Shown piece by piece: positions 1 through 14,600 of a DNA stretch of 64,000 bases; position 1 is the stretch's first letter; each line of letters starts with the position of its first letter. Both the position numbers and the translations under genes were made by a program. This stretch comes from Moringa oleifera (taxonomy: Eukaryota; Streptophyta; Magnoliopsida; Brassicales; Moringaceae): positions 749,001 to 813,000 of the forward strand of contig JAJFZO010000575.1 in NCBI GenBank assembly GCA_021397835.1. Direction: 5' to 3'. Under the pieces are notes generated by a model. It made no database searches, had not been told where the DNA came from, and was given only the letters and a program-made list of their open reading frames with translations.

Positions 1-1100
1 CGGTGATATCATCTCCTTTTGGCTGCCTCTGTTAATATTAATATCAAAATGCTTGTGTTGATGCGAATATGTCAAACAGACAAGAGAAGATGGAACCAAA
101 CAGCTGAATACATGCAGCCATTAGTGCCAGCACCAATTTTTTAAGGGACTTATCAGACTTTTTCATGGGTTGTTTTGGTATTTGGATGGATGAGACAAAG
201 AAGTAGAGCATGATTTAAGTCATTATTGGGAGTGCTAATATAATGAAGCTAGCCAGCCTTCAGTTTGCGTAGGATTGGAGTAGTGTGGCTACAGAAAGAG
301 AATGGGAGGATAGAATAGGAAGTGGATAATGGCAAGATATAATTTGCTTCCTAGGAGGGGTACTAAACGGGAAAGACAGCTGTGGTGGTAGGGAAAGGAC
401 CCATGAGGGTGTGTTGAGAATGAATGAACAAATGACTTTGGTTCATTGTTTTGGTAAGGCTTGTTGGCAGTGTGTGTTTGTGTGTAGGTGGGGATTGTTA
501 AAAAGTCTATGAATTAGTGTGGGGGTGAGGACGCCCATGCTATAACGCCCCCATTTTGATGGGGACCGTGGCCCCCTACCTGCTTTCTTGATATTGCGTT
601 TGCATTTATTGAAGAAAATGGAATGACCTTTGCGTGGGATAAGAGACCCATACCCTGCGTTGCCTCTTTCTCTTCAATTGTCACTGCTGGTATGACTACA
701 ATCTGTAAATGGGGTAAGCACAGCTTCAAAGATAGACAATAAACAAGGTCATACGTGCAGCACAACACTAACAACCACAAGATTGTCAAGGTTAATTGTG
801 TCTGGCTGAAAATTGCTTCCTTTCGAGATTTTACTTTCTCAAAGATACTACTAGAGATACTTCTGGTCCTATATCCTGCAGGTCATAAAACTGTGAAAGC
901 TCAAGCTTCCCCTGCAGAATAACTTACAAATATTGGACCTGTACAATGACCACTGGTTACAATGCAAATGTGCATGTCTGTGTATGGCTTTTGAACAATC
1001 AAAGGATAAAATGAGTTCTACAGGAATTAAAAATACAATGTTAGAAAGGCGCATTTACACAGAATGAAGCATCATTGTGGAAACTTAACAGTGGGCAGCA
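1..1100. other. Spacer left of the ALA2-like gene
   Basis: No coding region is recognisable on either strand. Open frames here are short and match no family I know. The stretch from about 1100 to 1511 is probably the 3' UTR and downstream region of the ALA2-like gene on the minus strand. Confidence 0.5.
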
Positions 1101-1511
1101 GCTACAGCTCCTCTCACACTATCACATATAAGGTTCCTGGAAGCAATTTTACTACTTAACTGAACAGCAGCAATATCAATAGCAGAAAAGGCCCGGAAAA
1201 GACAATAATTATCCTTCCTGAACTGGATAAATAAATTAAAAATATACATCTAGAACTAAATTCTTTTACACCAAAGACAGTTGATGGTGAACTGGACATA
1301 GTAGTTACAAGAAAGAAATTGCCTATCCATGTAACAACCTTTTGTTTTTGGTTTTTCTCCTTTTTCTTTTGTTGATATGAAGAATAAGTTATTGTGTATC
1401 TCTAAACGACCTAGGAAACAATCGTCCAAGACAGTACTGATATGTCTCAAAAAGCAGCATCTGTGGCTTGTCACCTGTATGCAGTTTTAAGCTGCTGATA
1501 ACTTTTACTAC

Positions 1512-2645
1512 TCAATTATCTTTGCAGTTTCTTGAGTAGCCCAGTGACATCCTGGAATGCGACTGGAAAAAATCAAATGGAGTTCCTGGTCCAAAAGAAC
1601 GTCTTGTAGAATTAGGAGAATCTGAAAGTAAAGGTTCATATACTGGATTCCTGTTCTTGGGTTGAGCAATTGATAATGCTGAAACATCTTTCTCCATTGA
1701 TCTTTGCTGCGGCTCAATATTTCCCAATGATAGAATGGGTCCACCCATTCGCTCAGCCTGCTGAAGTGCATTGATTTTACTTGGTCTGTATGTATACCGG
1801 AAATACTTTAAGGCCAGAATTGGACCCATTCCTGCTCCAACTATAAGCTGCAACAGAATAACAGTGGTTAGAATGTCACCTGTGAATTCTATAATATCTG
1901 ATTTGCTACTAATCTGCACTGGTCTTTGTCAGGCTCTTCAGGTTACCACAGCCAGTGTCACATCAAGACATGCAGGGTTGATCTATCAATCCCTTGAGCC
2001 ATCAGGGAACATTTTAACTGACCCTGTTTTCTTGAATAATACAAAGGCTACCATCCATTGTTTGATTCGTCAAACCAATTGCTGGTAACCTGACAAGTCT
2101 GAAGAACATGACCAGAGCTAATGGACTCTACATGGCATTAAAAAGCAGAGAAGAACGAAAGGCAGGTAAAGGTTCCATGCTCTTATTAATCAACTAAATA
2201 ACATGATCTGGACAAGTAATAAATAAATTAAATGTAAGAGTGAAACTTACAAACATTGTTATCCAGTAAGATGGTTGTGCACACAATCGGAACATAATTG
2301 TATACATGCCTGATGAAGGCAGGGCACTGAAAATCCAGTTGATGATATAGAAAGCAACTAAGTTTCCCCATATGGCAAGATGTTGCAAAATTGTGAAGGA
2401 ACTGCATGCAACAACCAGAAACCATCAATTAGAATATGTTCCTTCAGTTTCAATCAAAGCCCTTCCATGTTAGGGGCAAGATTCTGTTCAGTATGGCTTG
2501 GACTGATATCAATAAGAAAACAAGTTCTTCATGGTATTTACTATGAGATAATATTCCAAACATTCTACTTCTCTGACAAATATTTGGGATCAAAATGAGC
2601 TATAAGAAATCCTAGCAAAGGAAATTGAGATAAAACCTTACTGGC

Positions 2646-2677
<32 letters not shown>

Positions 2678-5600
2678 TATGTATAACATAATTGATGAAA
2701 AGGAAGCATACTTGGTCTCCAATGCCACAACAAAAGCCTGCAACCATATACATCCAGAGAGAGCCACCATTGACAGCTCCTCCATTTCACTTTTTTCATA
2801 TGCATATGCATGTATGCTGATCACAAATACAACAATAGCCTGCAATTGACCCGAAGCAAATAAAGAAAGATGTAACCAGCAAAAAGTAGAAATTGGACTA
2901 TTGGTAGATTACCTCCAATATAAAAAGATTATAATTATAAGAAAGTATATAAGAGAAAGCAAGTCAACTCTAAAACGAGATAGCATATCATTAGCAAAAT
3001 GGCTTGATTATCTGCACTTTTTAACGTCACAAATTTGTAATTGCAGAGTACTTCAGAGGTTCCTATCAGATAACCTGATACTCAGGATAAAAGCATCACA
3101 AACATTTAATCACTCACATTCTCCACTATTTGGAAAGAGACAACAACTCAGAAATCATTAAATTTTATTGAGCTTTGAGATTAAATTTTCAAACCAGTTT
3201 AATCACTGTTTCATTAGGTACCAGGCACCTCTATAATTTGTTCATTAGACAACTTGGTATGGTTCATTTAGTATTTGATCCATGATGCTTTCAGGTTCCT
3301 TTAATGCCAGCAGTCATGTCCATAAGAGACAACCTGAAATGTAAAGCCAGCAGGGTCGACAACAACAGCTGATAGTTCAAATGGCATCAAGTAAATGGCA
3401 CTCACATGGAAAAGGGACCGGCCAAACCACCCTGCAAATGTGCTGGGATTAAGAAGCCTGTGTCAAAAAATCCTGAGTCAATTCAATGACCATTTACCAA
3501 AAGAACACATAAGTACATTAACCAGCAAAACAATCAGTTCCGCATCACAAAAATAATAACAATAATAATAAGAAGAAACACCATTTTTTTTAACAGAAAT
3601 AACAATGAACATCATACCTCCCTGCTTGACAGTAAAATAAAATTTGTGGATGCTGCATCACAGTTCCTTCACCAAGATCTTTGTCAAGGACACTAACCAG
3701 AACAGGAACACTAGTGTAGAAAACATTATAAGCCATCAAGCTAACAGAATTGAAAAGACTGGTTCCAGAGACACCTGAAACAAAAGAAAAACTGAATATG
3801 CTCTAATGTCAGTACATAAGAAAGGACCGACATGCTAGTTTACAGAGGAAAATCAATATTTAGTAAAAGCAACAAATTAACATATATCACATATAAAAAC
3901 TCACAAGATTTGGATAAAACATATCAGCAGTGATTTATAGAAGGAATACTGGGACAGAAAGGCTGTGCGGTTGTATGAATACCGGCCGTGGACAAGTATC
4001 AATCTTTTAAGAAACCTGAACTCTGCGATCAAGAAATTCAATGTTCAGATCTGGTAAATCCACTCTGTAAGATGATCTAAGTTAGAGAAAGAAAAAATCA
4101 ATAATCACATTGAGAAAGTAATGTCAGAATATAAAAGAATCTTATGGGGCTCTAGCATAATAGACAGTCCACACTCCTGAGCGCTTGAGCTTTGGTCAAG
4201 TAGTAAAAAGGTAATGCAATAGGCCTGAACCAAGCTTCTCTTTAATATTAAACAAGAAAGCAGCATGAGAATTGGTGAACAGCCACTAATGCTTTCTTAG
4301 TAAGGGCACAGCAGCGTGAATTGATAGCCAAAAGGATGACCCAAATCATTGTTGCCTGTGGACAATTCTGACATGACCAATGGTAATTTGAATCGAGAAG
4401 AAAAGGTGATGCGCAAGCAAAAGTCCTTAGTTAAGAAACAAAGAGTCGAGCTTTTCAATTACTCGAGAAAAAGAAGATAGGTGAGCACATGCAGGGTAGC
4501 AGTCAAGCAGCCAATTCAATAATTCAAATGTGCAAATAAAACTTCCAAGAATTGTAGAATCACAAAATATGTTTATTTAATACAAGCCTCTAGTCGGGAC
4601 CTTCTCCTCTTCGTAGAGAGTTTTAAAAAGGCACCTAAAAGCCTGCTAGAGAGGCTCTCTGATTGTGATAAAATAAAATCCAATTTCTTGAAATTTAGCT
4701 AAGATCCATGACCACACAAGAAAATTTTTGAAGCAATTCAAGATAAATGGAAAAACAACCACAATTTCAGATAAAATTCTGCTATATCAACATACAAAAA
4801 GCCAAAAGGGTATCTGTACAAAGTAACTTACTTCCAATACTATAATCGGCTGCCCTTGCTGCCTGTAGCCCTTCTCTTCCACTAATGCCAACACCAATGT
4901 CAGCTTGCTGTATCATTCTCACATCATTTCCACCATCACCAATTGCCAGTATTCTATAGTCACATGACTTTAGGAGCTTCACAAGCTGCAAAAGGCAGTA
5001 TTTTGCATGTTAAACAGTTCCTCATTGTGAATTATTAGAAAATCATATAGAAAAGCTTATGAAGAAGAGAAAAGAAAAAAGAAACTCTTCAATTAGCTAA
5101 TATCCTTACTAAAGAGTCAAATATTGCATTGAAAATTAGAGCAACAAAAAGAGGTTTCCTTCTTCCAGATATTCGAAGGGTCTGAAACCCCTCATCTGCC
5201 CTAGTTTTCTTCTTCATTGATTGTGCCTGCTTTATGTAACTTAAAATTACGGTATTACAATAGTAAATTAACCTATATAGCCAATAATATAATTATATAA
5301 TGTTCTAGGAACAAAGCATGCAATTAAATATTGACAACATTTTAAACAAGTTATATTATATCAACATAACAAGCACCACCTGAGCTTTCTGCGATGGTGT
5401 CACACGACAACATATGGCAGTCCTTGACAATATTGCTAATTCTGTAAAAGCTTTACGATAGTGCTTTAGTGCAATTTCTAGAGCCCAGCCATCAACAACA
5501 AATGCCACATCCTGTCAAAAAATAAGAGGAATCTATTAATAAATAAATAGATGATATCGCAATGAATCATTTACAAACAGTTTTAGAAAATTATTTTCTA

Positions 5601-8600
5601 ATGAAAGCAATTATTTGCAATTTAGTCAAGTGGAAGGAAAGAGTCCAAAATGATAACCAATATCATCATGCAAGTCATTTGCTACTTCAAGAGTTCAGCA
5701 ATGCCAGCACTGCTCTACTGCAGCAGTTACTAATGCAGCAGAATTTAGGTACCATCACTTTGGTTGGCCACATTTCTTAAGCCTTTCTCCAGCAACATTA
5801 AGTCATCATTGTATTCCTTAGCTACTGAGTTGGATATAGGGATCTAGTTTCCATAGCACGCAATGAATTAAAATAAAACGTAATCAGTTATGAATTTGAA
5901 TTATGAAACTATATACCTAAAGCATGCCAAACTCAGAACAAACATAGTCTAAGTAATAAACACATCACTTAATGTGATATTACAATTAATTGAGCATACC
6001 TTAGGTTCTGAAGTTGTTATCCTCATGGTAAGCAAAACTCTTTCTAAACTTCGACAAACTTCATCTTCAGTTTTGCCATTAATTAACAGTAGCTGACCTT
6101 TTGGCTCTGATCGAAAGTTATGGGACAAGAAGGCAAGATTAATGCCACATAAAACTAATATAGGTGAAAAGAAAACAGAAATGAGCAGCTCTCTAGTTTG
6201 GCATGCTTCATCCAGAACTTTGAAAGACAATGCATTTTATTAACATCAGAACTAAAACTAGTAAACAGAGACAATGACATTAACAAAATCATATGAAGCA
6301 TTTTATCAAATGATTGCACACCAGACCAATAGATCCAACGGTTAAACTTCATGTTTTTTGAAAATGCAGAGCCAACTACTTATAATTCTCTGTTATGTCA
6401 TCAAATATATTCATAATTTTGCATATGGATCTTACCAATATATAAGACAAATAGAAATTTAAGTATGAGTGATGGAGTCCAACTAGAGGAACAGAAGTAT
6501 GCATAGGAGCACAAATCAAGTCTCATGGTTTAGAAAACACCATAGCCTTAACTGCTTTCAGACAAAAAAGATTACTCATTGCATTGACAAACCTTTTTTT
6601 TTTTGACAGAATCGCATTGACAAACATAATCATACTAGAATTTGAAACATGCACTAACAACCACTATTAAGCAACTGAAGAAAGACACAGAATATAAGAC
6701 AAATGGTTTCAACCTACCCGGGGAAATAAAATTGCATGAAAGAGCAATCTGTATGGCTGTATTCTGCTTATCTCCTGTGAGCATCCAAAAATTAATACCT
6801 GCTTTCCTCAGGGTCTCAATCGTTTCAGGTACACCATCCTGAAATTTTATTGAAAAATAAAATAAACACAAAAATGTTTGTATCTAAAAGCTACAGGTGC
6901 ATTATGCTCAGATTCAGGGGTAATATAAACTATGCAAATGCAAAATCACACCGGAAACAGAATTCAGTGCTCAATAATGACAATCTCACCTGCAAACGAT
7001 CTTCTATGGCCGTAACTCCAAGAACTTCTAGATCATGTTCCACTCTTTGGCAGACCTCAGCTATTCTCCACTGCAGAAGAGGGTCATTTGAGGTATCCAA
7101 ATGCCTCCATTAGCCAAGTTTTTTCAGATATGTACAAGCAACAATAAATTGGCAGTAAAGTTAGTGGATTTTTCCTTTTACCTCCCGATCAACCAATGTA
7201 CTACTAGCCTCCTTAAACATCAAAGACCACTCTTCATATTCTTCTTCTTTTAATTCACGCCAAGCCAAGCATAGTGTACGAAGGCCCAACTGACCATATT
7301 GTTCAACAGCTTCAATGAAAGTCCTTGTTTGCTGACCTAATGTGAATTTTCATGCCATCAAGCACACAAGCAACAGATACATTGGTGGAGAAGGCAATCA
7401 TATGAATATGTCAATGTCACCAATTGTCAAATTAAAACTATATTAATCATGCAATTCTTCCTTCTTCTTCTTTTTTTGTGAAAAGGCTTACGGACAATTT
7501 ATAGCTCAAATAAATGGGCTTACCAGCTCTTGCGTAAGGAAGAATTGCTTCATCTGCACCTTTCGAGAAGAGAACAATCTTCCCGTTCTGGCAGCCTCTC
7601 AAAACCACTGACATTCTTTTCCTATCAGAAGTGAACTCAAGAGTTTCCAATACTTCATACTGGATTGTTGAAGCATTGAACCTAATCTCTGCGAAACATT
7701 CAAGATAGGGAGTATATACCATCATCTCCAGTATTAAAGTTCCCCTATCCATTAAATTCAAAAGAAGAGTGCCTATTTACCAAGAATGTTTGCATTCTTC
7801 TTGACAAAAACCATATGCAACTGAGCAGCAGCATGAACGAGAGCATCCTCATCCTGGGACTGTGCCTTATATAAGATAGCTCCAGTTTTGCTATGGACAA
7901 TAGCAGAAGAAAGAGAAGAAGGAACGCTTTACAAGTGTGTTGTAAGTGCGGCATAAAGGTTTAAACCTGAAGGCAAATCTAAGTGTGCCACCTCAAAATA
8001 TACCAAAAGAAAGAAGGTAGAATCACCTTTGTACAGGTATAACAGTATTACATATTGCCATAACTGTCAGAAATCGGATGACATCAGGAGAGCCGCTGGC
8101 AACAGCATTAAGCAGCTGCACATCTGTATATCGACAGTAGCATTTATCAGAATCAAACATTATGTTTTACTAAAACAGATCCTACACAAATGAACCAATA
8201 AGCAAACAAAACTGAAGCTTAACAAACATATACATTAGCTAAAACTATTTCATTCAATCATGTTAGTCTACAATACAAGCACTGAAGCCCTATAAAGCTA
8301 CAGATTGAAGCAGCTAAACTATTTATTTAATTCAAAGACTACAATTTTTGGTTCAAGCAATCAAATCAACATAATAAAACAATAGCAAAGCAGCGGTGGC
8401 AGCACTTAAGGATAACAGCAGGCTGGCAAAGGAATGGTGAAGCAATCATATCTCTGATATGAATAACTGCGATATATTAAATTTCTTCACAGTCCAAAAT
8501 AATTAGAATACAAGCTTGACTTGTCATAACAACTTCACCAACTCAAGGCAGGGAGATGTACAAATATTCACAAGAATACTTGCATACCAAAAGAGTAAGA

Positions 8601-11600
8601 TATTAACCTTTAGAAGAGAGAAAAGTCATCCACATGCATTAACATCATCAGACATATAATCTAGGGCCTTGGATAGAAAGAACAACAAAACAAAGATGTG
8701 GTAATTAATTTAAGTCGAGGAATATAAAAACATATTTTGCAAAGGATACCACCATTCATTTCTAGAGGAATAAGATGGCTGACCATGCATTAGTTATATT
8801 CTGAAAACAATTCCTAGTTCCCCCATGCGGAAAATTCAAACTATGAAGGTCAACAGGTGACTTCTCAATAACTTACAAGCAGAGATATGCAGTCTGCTCA
8901 ATAATCCAACTCAGTTCGCAGAACAACTTAAATTAAGTAAAAATAACTGGTTAATCCAAAATGAGTGGAGATGTCTGAAACGCAACAAGTAAATAGCAAC
9001 AAGGAAGCAAATCACAAAATAAGAAACCAAACCTTTCAATGCATTCCCACCCTCATTTCCGTAGAAAATCCCACTGATACAACATCTTCTAAAAATCATT
9101 CGGTTTTCAGTTAAGGTTCCAGTTTTATCTGTCAAAATGTACTCAACTTGTCCGAGGTCCTCACTTATTGCTGTGCTGCCACATAGAAGAAACATCTCTT
9201 AAACAGATTCAAAGCAACTAGATATTCGCTGCTATAAAGTCAGAGATTCCTTTTGTCTCTCTCTCTCTCTCTTTTCTCAATTATTTGACTTACTTTGTCG
9301 CATGTGACGGAGTACAAGTTTCTTGGTCTATCATCTCAACATCCCAATCAATGAACTTCGCATACAAACTCTTTACAAGATCTAGAGACACCTGCCACAA
9401 AGAAGCACCCCAGTTGCTCAAACACATGACCCAAGATGATGGTCATTTCATATTCTCAACCTAATATTTAACCAGTTAAGTGAATCAATAAATTAGGAGT
9501 CACCAAGTCAATACATATAGGCAGAACAAAAGGTTAAATTAAAGAGTCATCAAGAAAACTGCATTAATTAGGCACTCGTAAGACCCTCAACCCTGTCCAA
9601 GGCCCCAAAACAAGGAAGAAGAATAGAACAATCAATACAGCATAACTCTAATTATAGAAACTATATTACTTCAGTTTACAGTAAATATATTAGTCTAACA
9701 ATAGATCACATGAACCTGGATCCTGTAAGCCAAATATTATCTACACTAAGACCTGAAATTAAAATATTTTTTCCATTAAGACAAAAGGGAGGAACCCCAG
9801 ACTTGTCAGAAGAATGTCACAAAATTTGATCCCTTTATCCCTCAAGCTCACTTGTTCCTTACCCAGGGGGTCAATTCCATATCAAAAATGAATAAAATCT
9901 TGCTAGGGTACACACATGACCATGAATGGCTATTCAGGTTGCCTTCATCAATATTGAGCTTCAAACCAAAAATAATAGAAGTCATAGAAGACCACGGAAA
10001 CTGAATGCAGGTAATGGAGACTGTTATTAGAAACGTAGAACTAGATTACCTTAATAGAAATGGGAATCATGATGGAACATAGAAGCTCAAATCGTAGAGG
10101 GATGACCAATAGTTCATACCACGGCCCTTCCTCTGGATACAGAACATACCATTGCTGCAAAAGTATCCAAGTCATGGATCTGTATTAGAAAGTTAATTCT
10201 ATGGCACATAAATATAGTAAAAACAGCTTCACAGATCCACAGGCAAATATGAAGAAAAGGAAAGCTAAAATCAACCAAAATCTAAAAGAAAAGAAAAAAA
10301 CAGAAAAGGACAGATCATTGACAAGACCAGCGATCAACCTACAGAGAGATAAAATAATGAACTATTAATGGATATAACCCCTCAATATTAGTCAAATGAA
10401 TGAAGCCAAAGCAGTTCTCTATTGTTATGTGAAGAACAGAATCACTATTACAAATGCGATAAAGGTAGAAGAAAAGAAAGCTAAACAAAACATTAGACAT
10501 TACTGATAGGAAAGGCAGCTCCAAAACTTTAACTTGCTTACAAACCTTTCTTGCTTCTGTGTCCTTCCAGACATTCCCAGCTATGCCAAGAACCATAACA
10601 ACCACTATTTGGAAAACAAATATAGCCCCTGTCAACTTGTCAATCATGGCATCCATTGCCGTAAGCTTAGGTTCAGGTATACCCCTACTCATACCCAGCT
10701 TGGTTTCATTGCCTGAAAAACACAATGTATGACAAAAAGATCAAAACAATTGATCTCAGATGATCAAAATGATCAAATAGGATTTGAATTTTTATTTTTA
10801 TTTTTTTATTAAGCAGAAACCGAAGAGTAAGTATTATTTACTAAGCCCCAAGGGGTGCCCACCATTACATATATAGTTAGCCTGAGAAGTAAATAACTCT
10901 ACAAAATCAATAAGATCTTCCTCATTTACAAAATATTCACTGAATCCTAGAAGTTCAAAACCCTAATCCAAGACTCCCTAATTACACATAAATGTGTTTC
11001 CAAGTCATTGAAAGCCATCCTACTCGCCAAATGTTCCAAAAAACTAACTGCAGGATCATCTTCACAAGCTTACTCTTCTCTCTCCCAAAACCCATGCCGT
11101 GTCCATGCCACTCCCTCCTCTCCTACACCCCCTACGTGTGCCCACAACAGACCTAGCAAACTGAGAACTGGCTGCCATAACTGGGCAGTCCACCTGCACC
11201 CCACCAGTAAGTGAAAAACTGTTTCATCCTGCTCTTTGCACAAGTAACAATGATTCACTGGTATCTTTTCCCTTTTCCTTAGGTTATCTATCGTCAAAAT
11301 CCTCCCCTTCACTTCCTCCCGAGTGAAAAAGGCAACCTTGGGAAGAACTTTGACACTTCAAATCTACTTCCATGGAAACAGTATTCCTTCATCCCCTCTG
11401 CACATCCCCCCTGAAATAAGACTTGACAATAAAGTAGCTGCAGCCCCTATTTCCCTGCTTCCATACCACTGAATCCTCTACGTTCTCCTCAACACTGATG
11501 TTCTGAATCAGAGCATACAGACTCTCAATCTGCCCAACTTTCCAGTCTCAGGCATTTCTTCTAAACTGCACAAACCAGGAGTCTCCCTCCCTGCACTCAT

Positions 11601-14600
11601 TTACCCAAGCTCCTTTGATGCACACCAAGGAGAAAACAGCACGAAACAAAACCCTCAAGGGTTTGTCTCCACACCACCAATCGTCCCAAAACTTGATCTT
11701 ATCTCCCCTCCGACTTTGAACTCGATCCACTCCTCAAACTCCTCCCAAGGTTTTCTTATTGCCTTCCACACCCCAACTCCATGTGACCCTCTACCACTTA
11801 AAGCCATCCAACCTCCTTCCAACTCCTCATACTTTGCCCTTACTAGTGTTCTCCAAAACCCCTCTCTCTCCAACATAAACCTCCATAGCCACTTGCCCAT
11901 TAAGGCCTTGTTGAATAAGACAAAGTTTTTAATTTGTCATGAGTTGTGCAACCACTTCCCACCTTATGAGATGGTATTTGAAATTATTAAGCTAACAAAC
12001 TGTTTCAATCATAAATAGTATGTAAATGAATCTGATCAAAAACAAAAAGAAGAAGAAAAAGTTACTTATAAAAATATGTGGCACAAATAATATCAAATAT
12101 TATCCAACTTCAGCAACAAAATTTAGCGGTAAAGAAAGATGTAAAAGCTTCAAAGAATTTAAGAGGTTGGGAGCGATGGAAGTAGGGAAATTATTGAGAC
12201 CTGCCCAAGCAACAATCCCTGATCCAATAAGCATCCATATGGTGATATAGGACCATCAAAATGAATAATAAAAACAAATCAACAAAGAATCTTGTAATAT
12301 GTAAACATGCCTTCTAATGTAAAGATTAGACATGCATACATTAATTGGAGAGGCAATTAGAGTTGCATCGGATGGTATTAATAGTTGACACAAAGTATTA
12401 CTGAAATGATAATTCCCAGTATAGGCACCTCAAGGTCTCCTTAAGTGTAAGTATATGCAACACTTATGATACTATAACGATGCTTATATATAATAATTAA
12501 CACAATTTGAAGCTTCTTACAAAGCATATATCAAATGAATATATATTGTTAAAATATTGTTAAAAAAAAAAAAGAATTATAGGGTGCATGCGCAAAATGA
12601 ACTAGTAATGCACTTAGATATTTCCTTTACTTTCCATATGGAAGGAACTTACCAGTGTAGACAGCTACCCCACAAGCCCACTCTGTGTTTCGCAAGTAGC
12701 ATGACTGAAGAAGTGTGTTTTTTATGGTTAAAGGGCAGATATCATTGTCAATAAATGGAGGAAACAAACGCATATTTGCATCAAATCTTCGAATATCCTT
12801 ATCTGGATTAGGACACTCGATAACACCCTGACAAATAAAGAATAATAAATGTAGAATATGATCATAAAATACCAAAAACTCCTCAATTTGTAATAGCTGA
12901 AAAAAAGAAACCCCACCTTAATTTTGTGCAATAATTCAAAATCTATTCCCATGCAAGCAGAAGGTATGACCCTTGTTTTCAGATCAGTTTCACCATCTAA
13001 GGCAGCAGTCTGCAGAATACATTACATTGTCATAGGATGTCTTATTCACCGATCTTGCACTATTCAAAAGGGGCAATGAAAAATTCACTTTCAAAAGGGG
13101 CAATAACAAATTCATTAGAAACTTAAATGAATCTTTTTTCCTCTGTGTTATCTATCCTAGCATTCAAATCAAGAAATCAGAAGCCATCAGTATAGGTTTT
13201 TCACATTTTCTCTCAGAGGAAAATAGAGAAATGGTCAAACCATAAAGATACCAAAATGTTAGCAAGAAAGTGGAGCTTTTTGGGGCAGAAGCTATCACCA
13301 AAAGGACACAGAATATGTGACATGGTTTCAATTTTTTGCTGTCCTTTTTTATGCTTAGAGTTGAACAAAAACCATAAGAACTTGAACACTTGCAAGGAAG
13401 GAACAGTAAGAAAAAAATGTTCAATTAAGATACTGTTTTTAAGATACAAATTTGTCTATTTACCTCCACATAACAAAGGCCTTGAGGATCAGAGGCACCA
13501 ATCAGAACAAGATCACAAGGCACTTCATCATTCTCACGAAGCCACACAATGTTACCTACCCGAATATCCTGCGCTTGAATCTACAAATGAAATAATAGAG
13601 ATAAGCTAACAGACCTTAAATGAAAAGAAACAGCTAACATCATACGAAGAGATCTCATATTTAAGGAAGAAATAAAAAATTAAGTAATTTGTTTATAGTA
13701 AACTACAAGATAGCGCTTTCTCAGGTGCTAAGGCATCTATAATGACCTATCTCTTTATCAATCATAGATAATCTAGTCCTTCCATCGTAATCTTCCAAAA
13801 CTAGCAATTGCTGATTGACTCCTAAAACTAAAAAGAAAGAGTTTTGGCCAACAAAATGCAACATGATAATCAAAAGCGTGTTAAACGCGAAATAAAAGTA
13901 ATGCTTAAAATCGTTAAAGCAATCCCTCTTAGATTGTTGCTGACATGTCTACTGCTTCCAATTTCTCAAATTGTTTCTTTACTTATTTTAAACGTTCCTA
14001 TTAGAATAACAATTGATCTGAAAAGTTGAGGTAAAGAAATCACTCATACCAGCTTTTATATTTTAGCAACCCATGGCTTCTAAGGAAACACTCAGAGTTC
14101 ATTTCTACCGTTTAAAAGGATGAATTCATGCAGTAAGATCTAGCTACAAAGCAGTTCAATGTATGGTATGAAAAGCTTGAACATTAAACATGCATGAGCT
14201 TTTAAATGCTGCAACTGTCTAATCTTTTATCATTGTTTTGGAGATTTAATGAATATTTCATGTCATTTCCAAACAAATTTGGGGTTCTTTCTCAGATATT
14301 AACACTCGATTTAGTAATCAATAGAGAAATGTATTTGCTCTTATGCACTAACACCTGGGACAAATCAATAACTTGTTCTATTCTGTCTTCTGGAAAGATG
14401 TCTCAGTTATGATAAAGATGAACATGCTAACAGAACCCTATTCCCTCTTTCACTGACCTCCATGGGATTTACAAAGTCAGCAAGCAAGAACTGTTCTTTA
14501 AAAGACAAACAAGAAGATTCCGATGTAGGTGGTTCATTATCTTACTATATATATATTCAGAAAGCAAAATTGATGCTAAGTCTGCGAAATTAATAGGTCC

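Noticed and set aside
13256..13609. A 117-codon plus-strand frame inside the ALA2-like gene
   Set aside because: It overlaps ALA2 exon 3 in antisense, and its composition is that of an intron.
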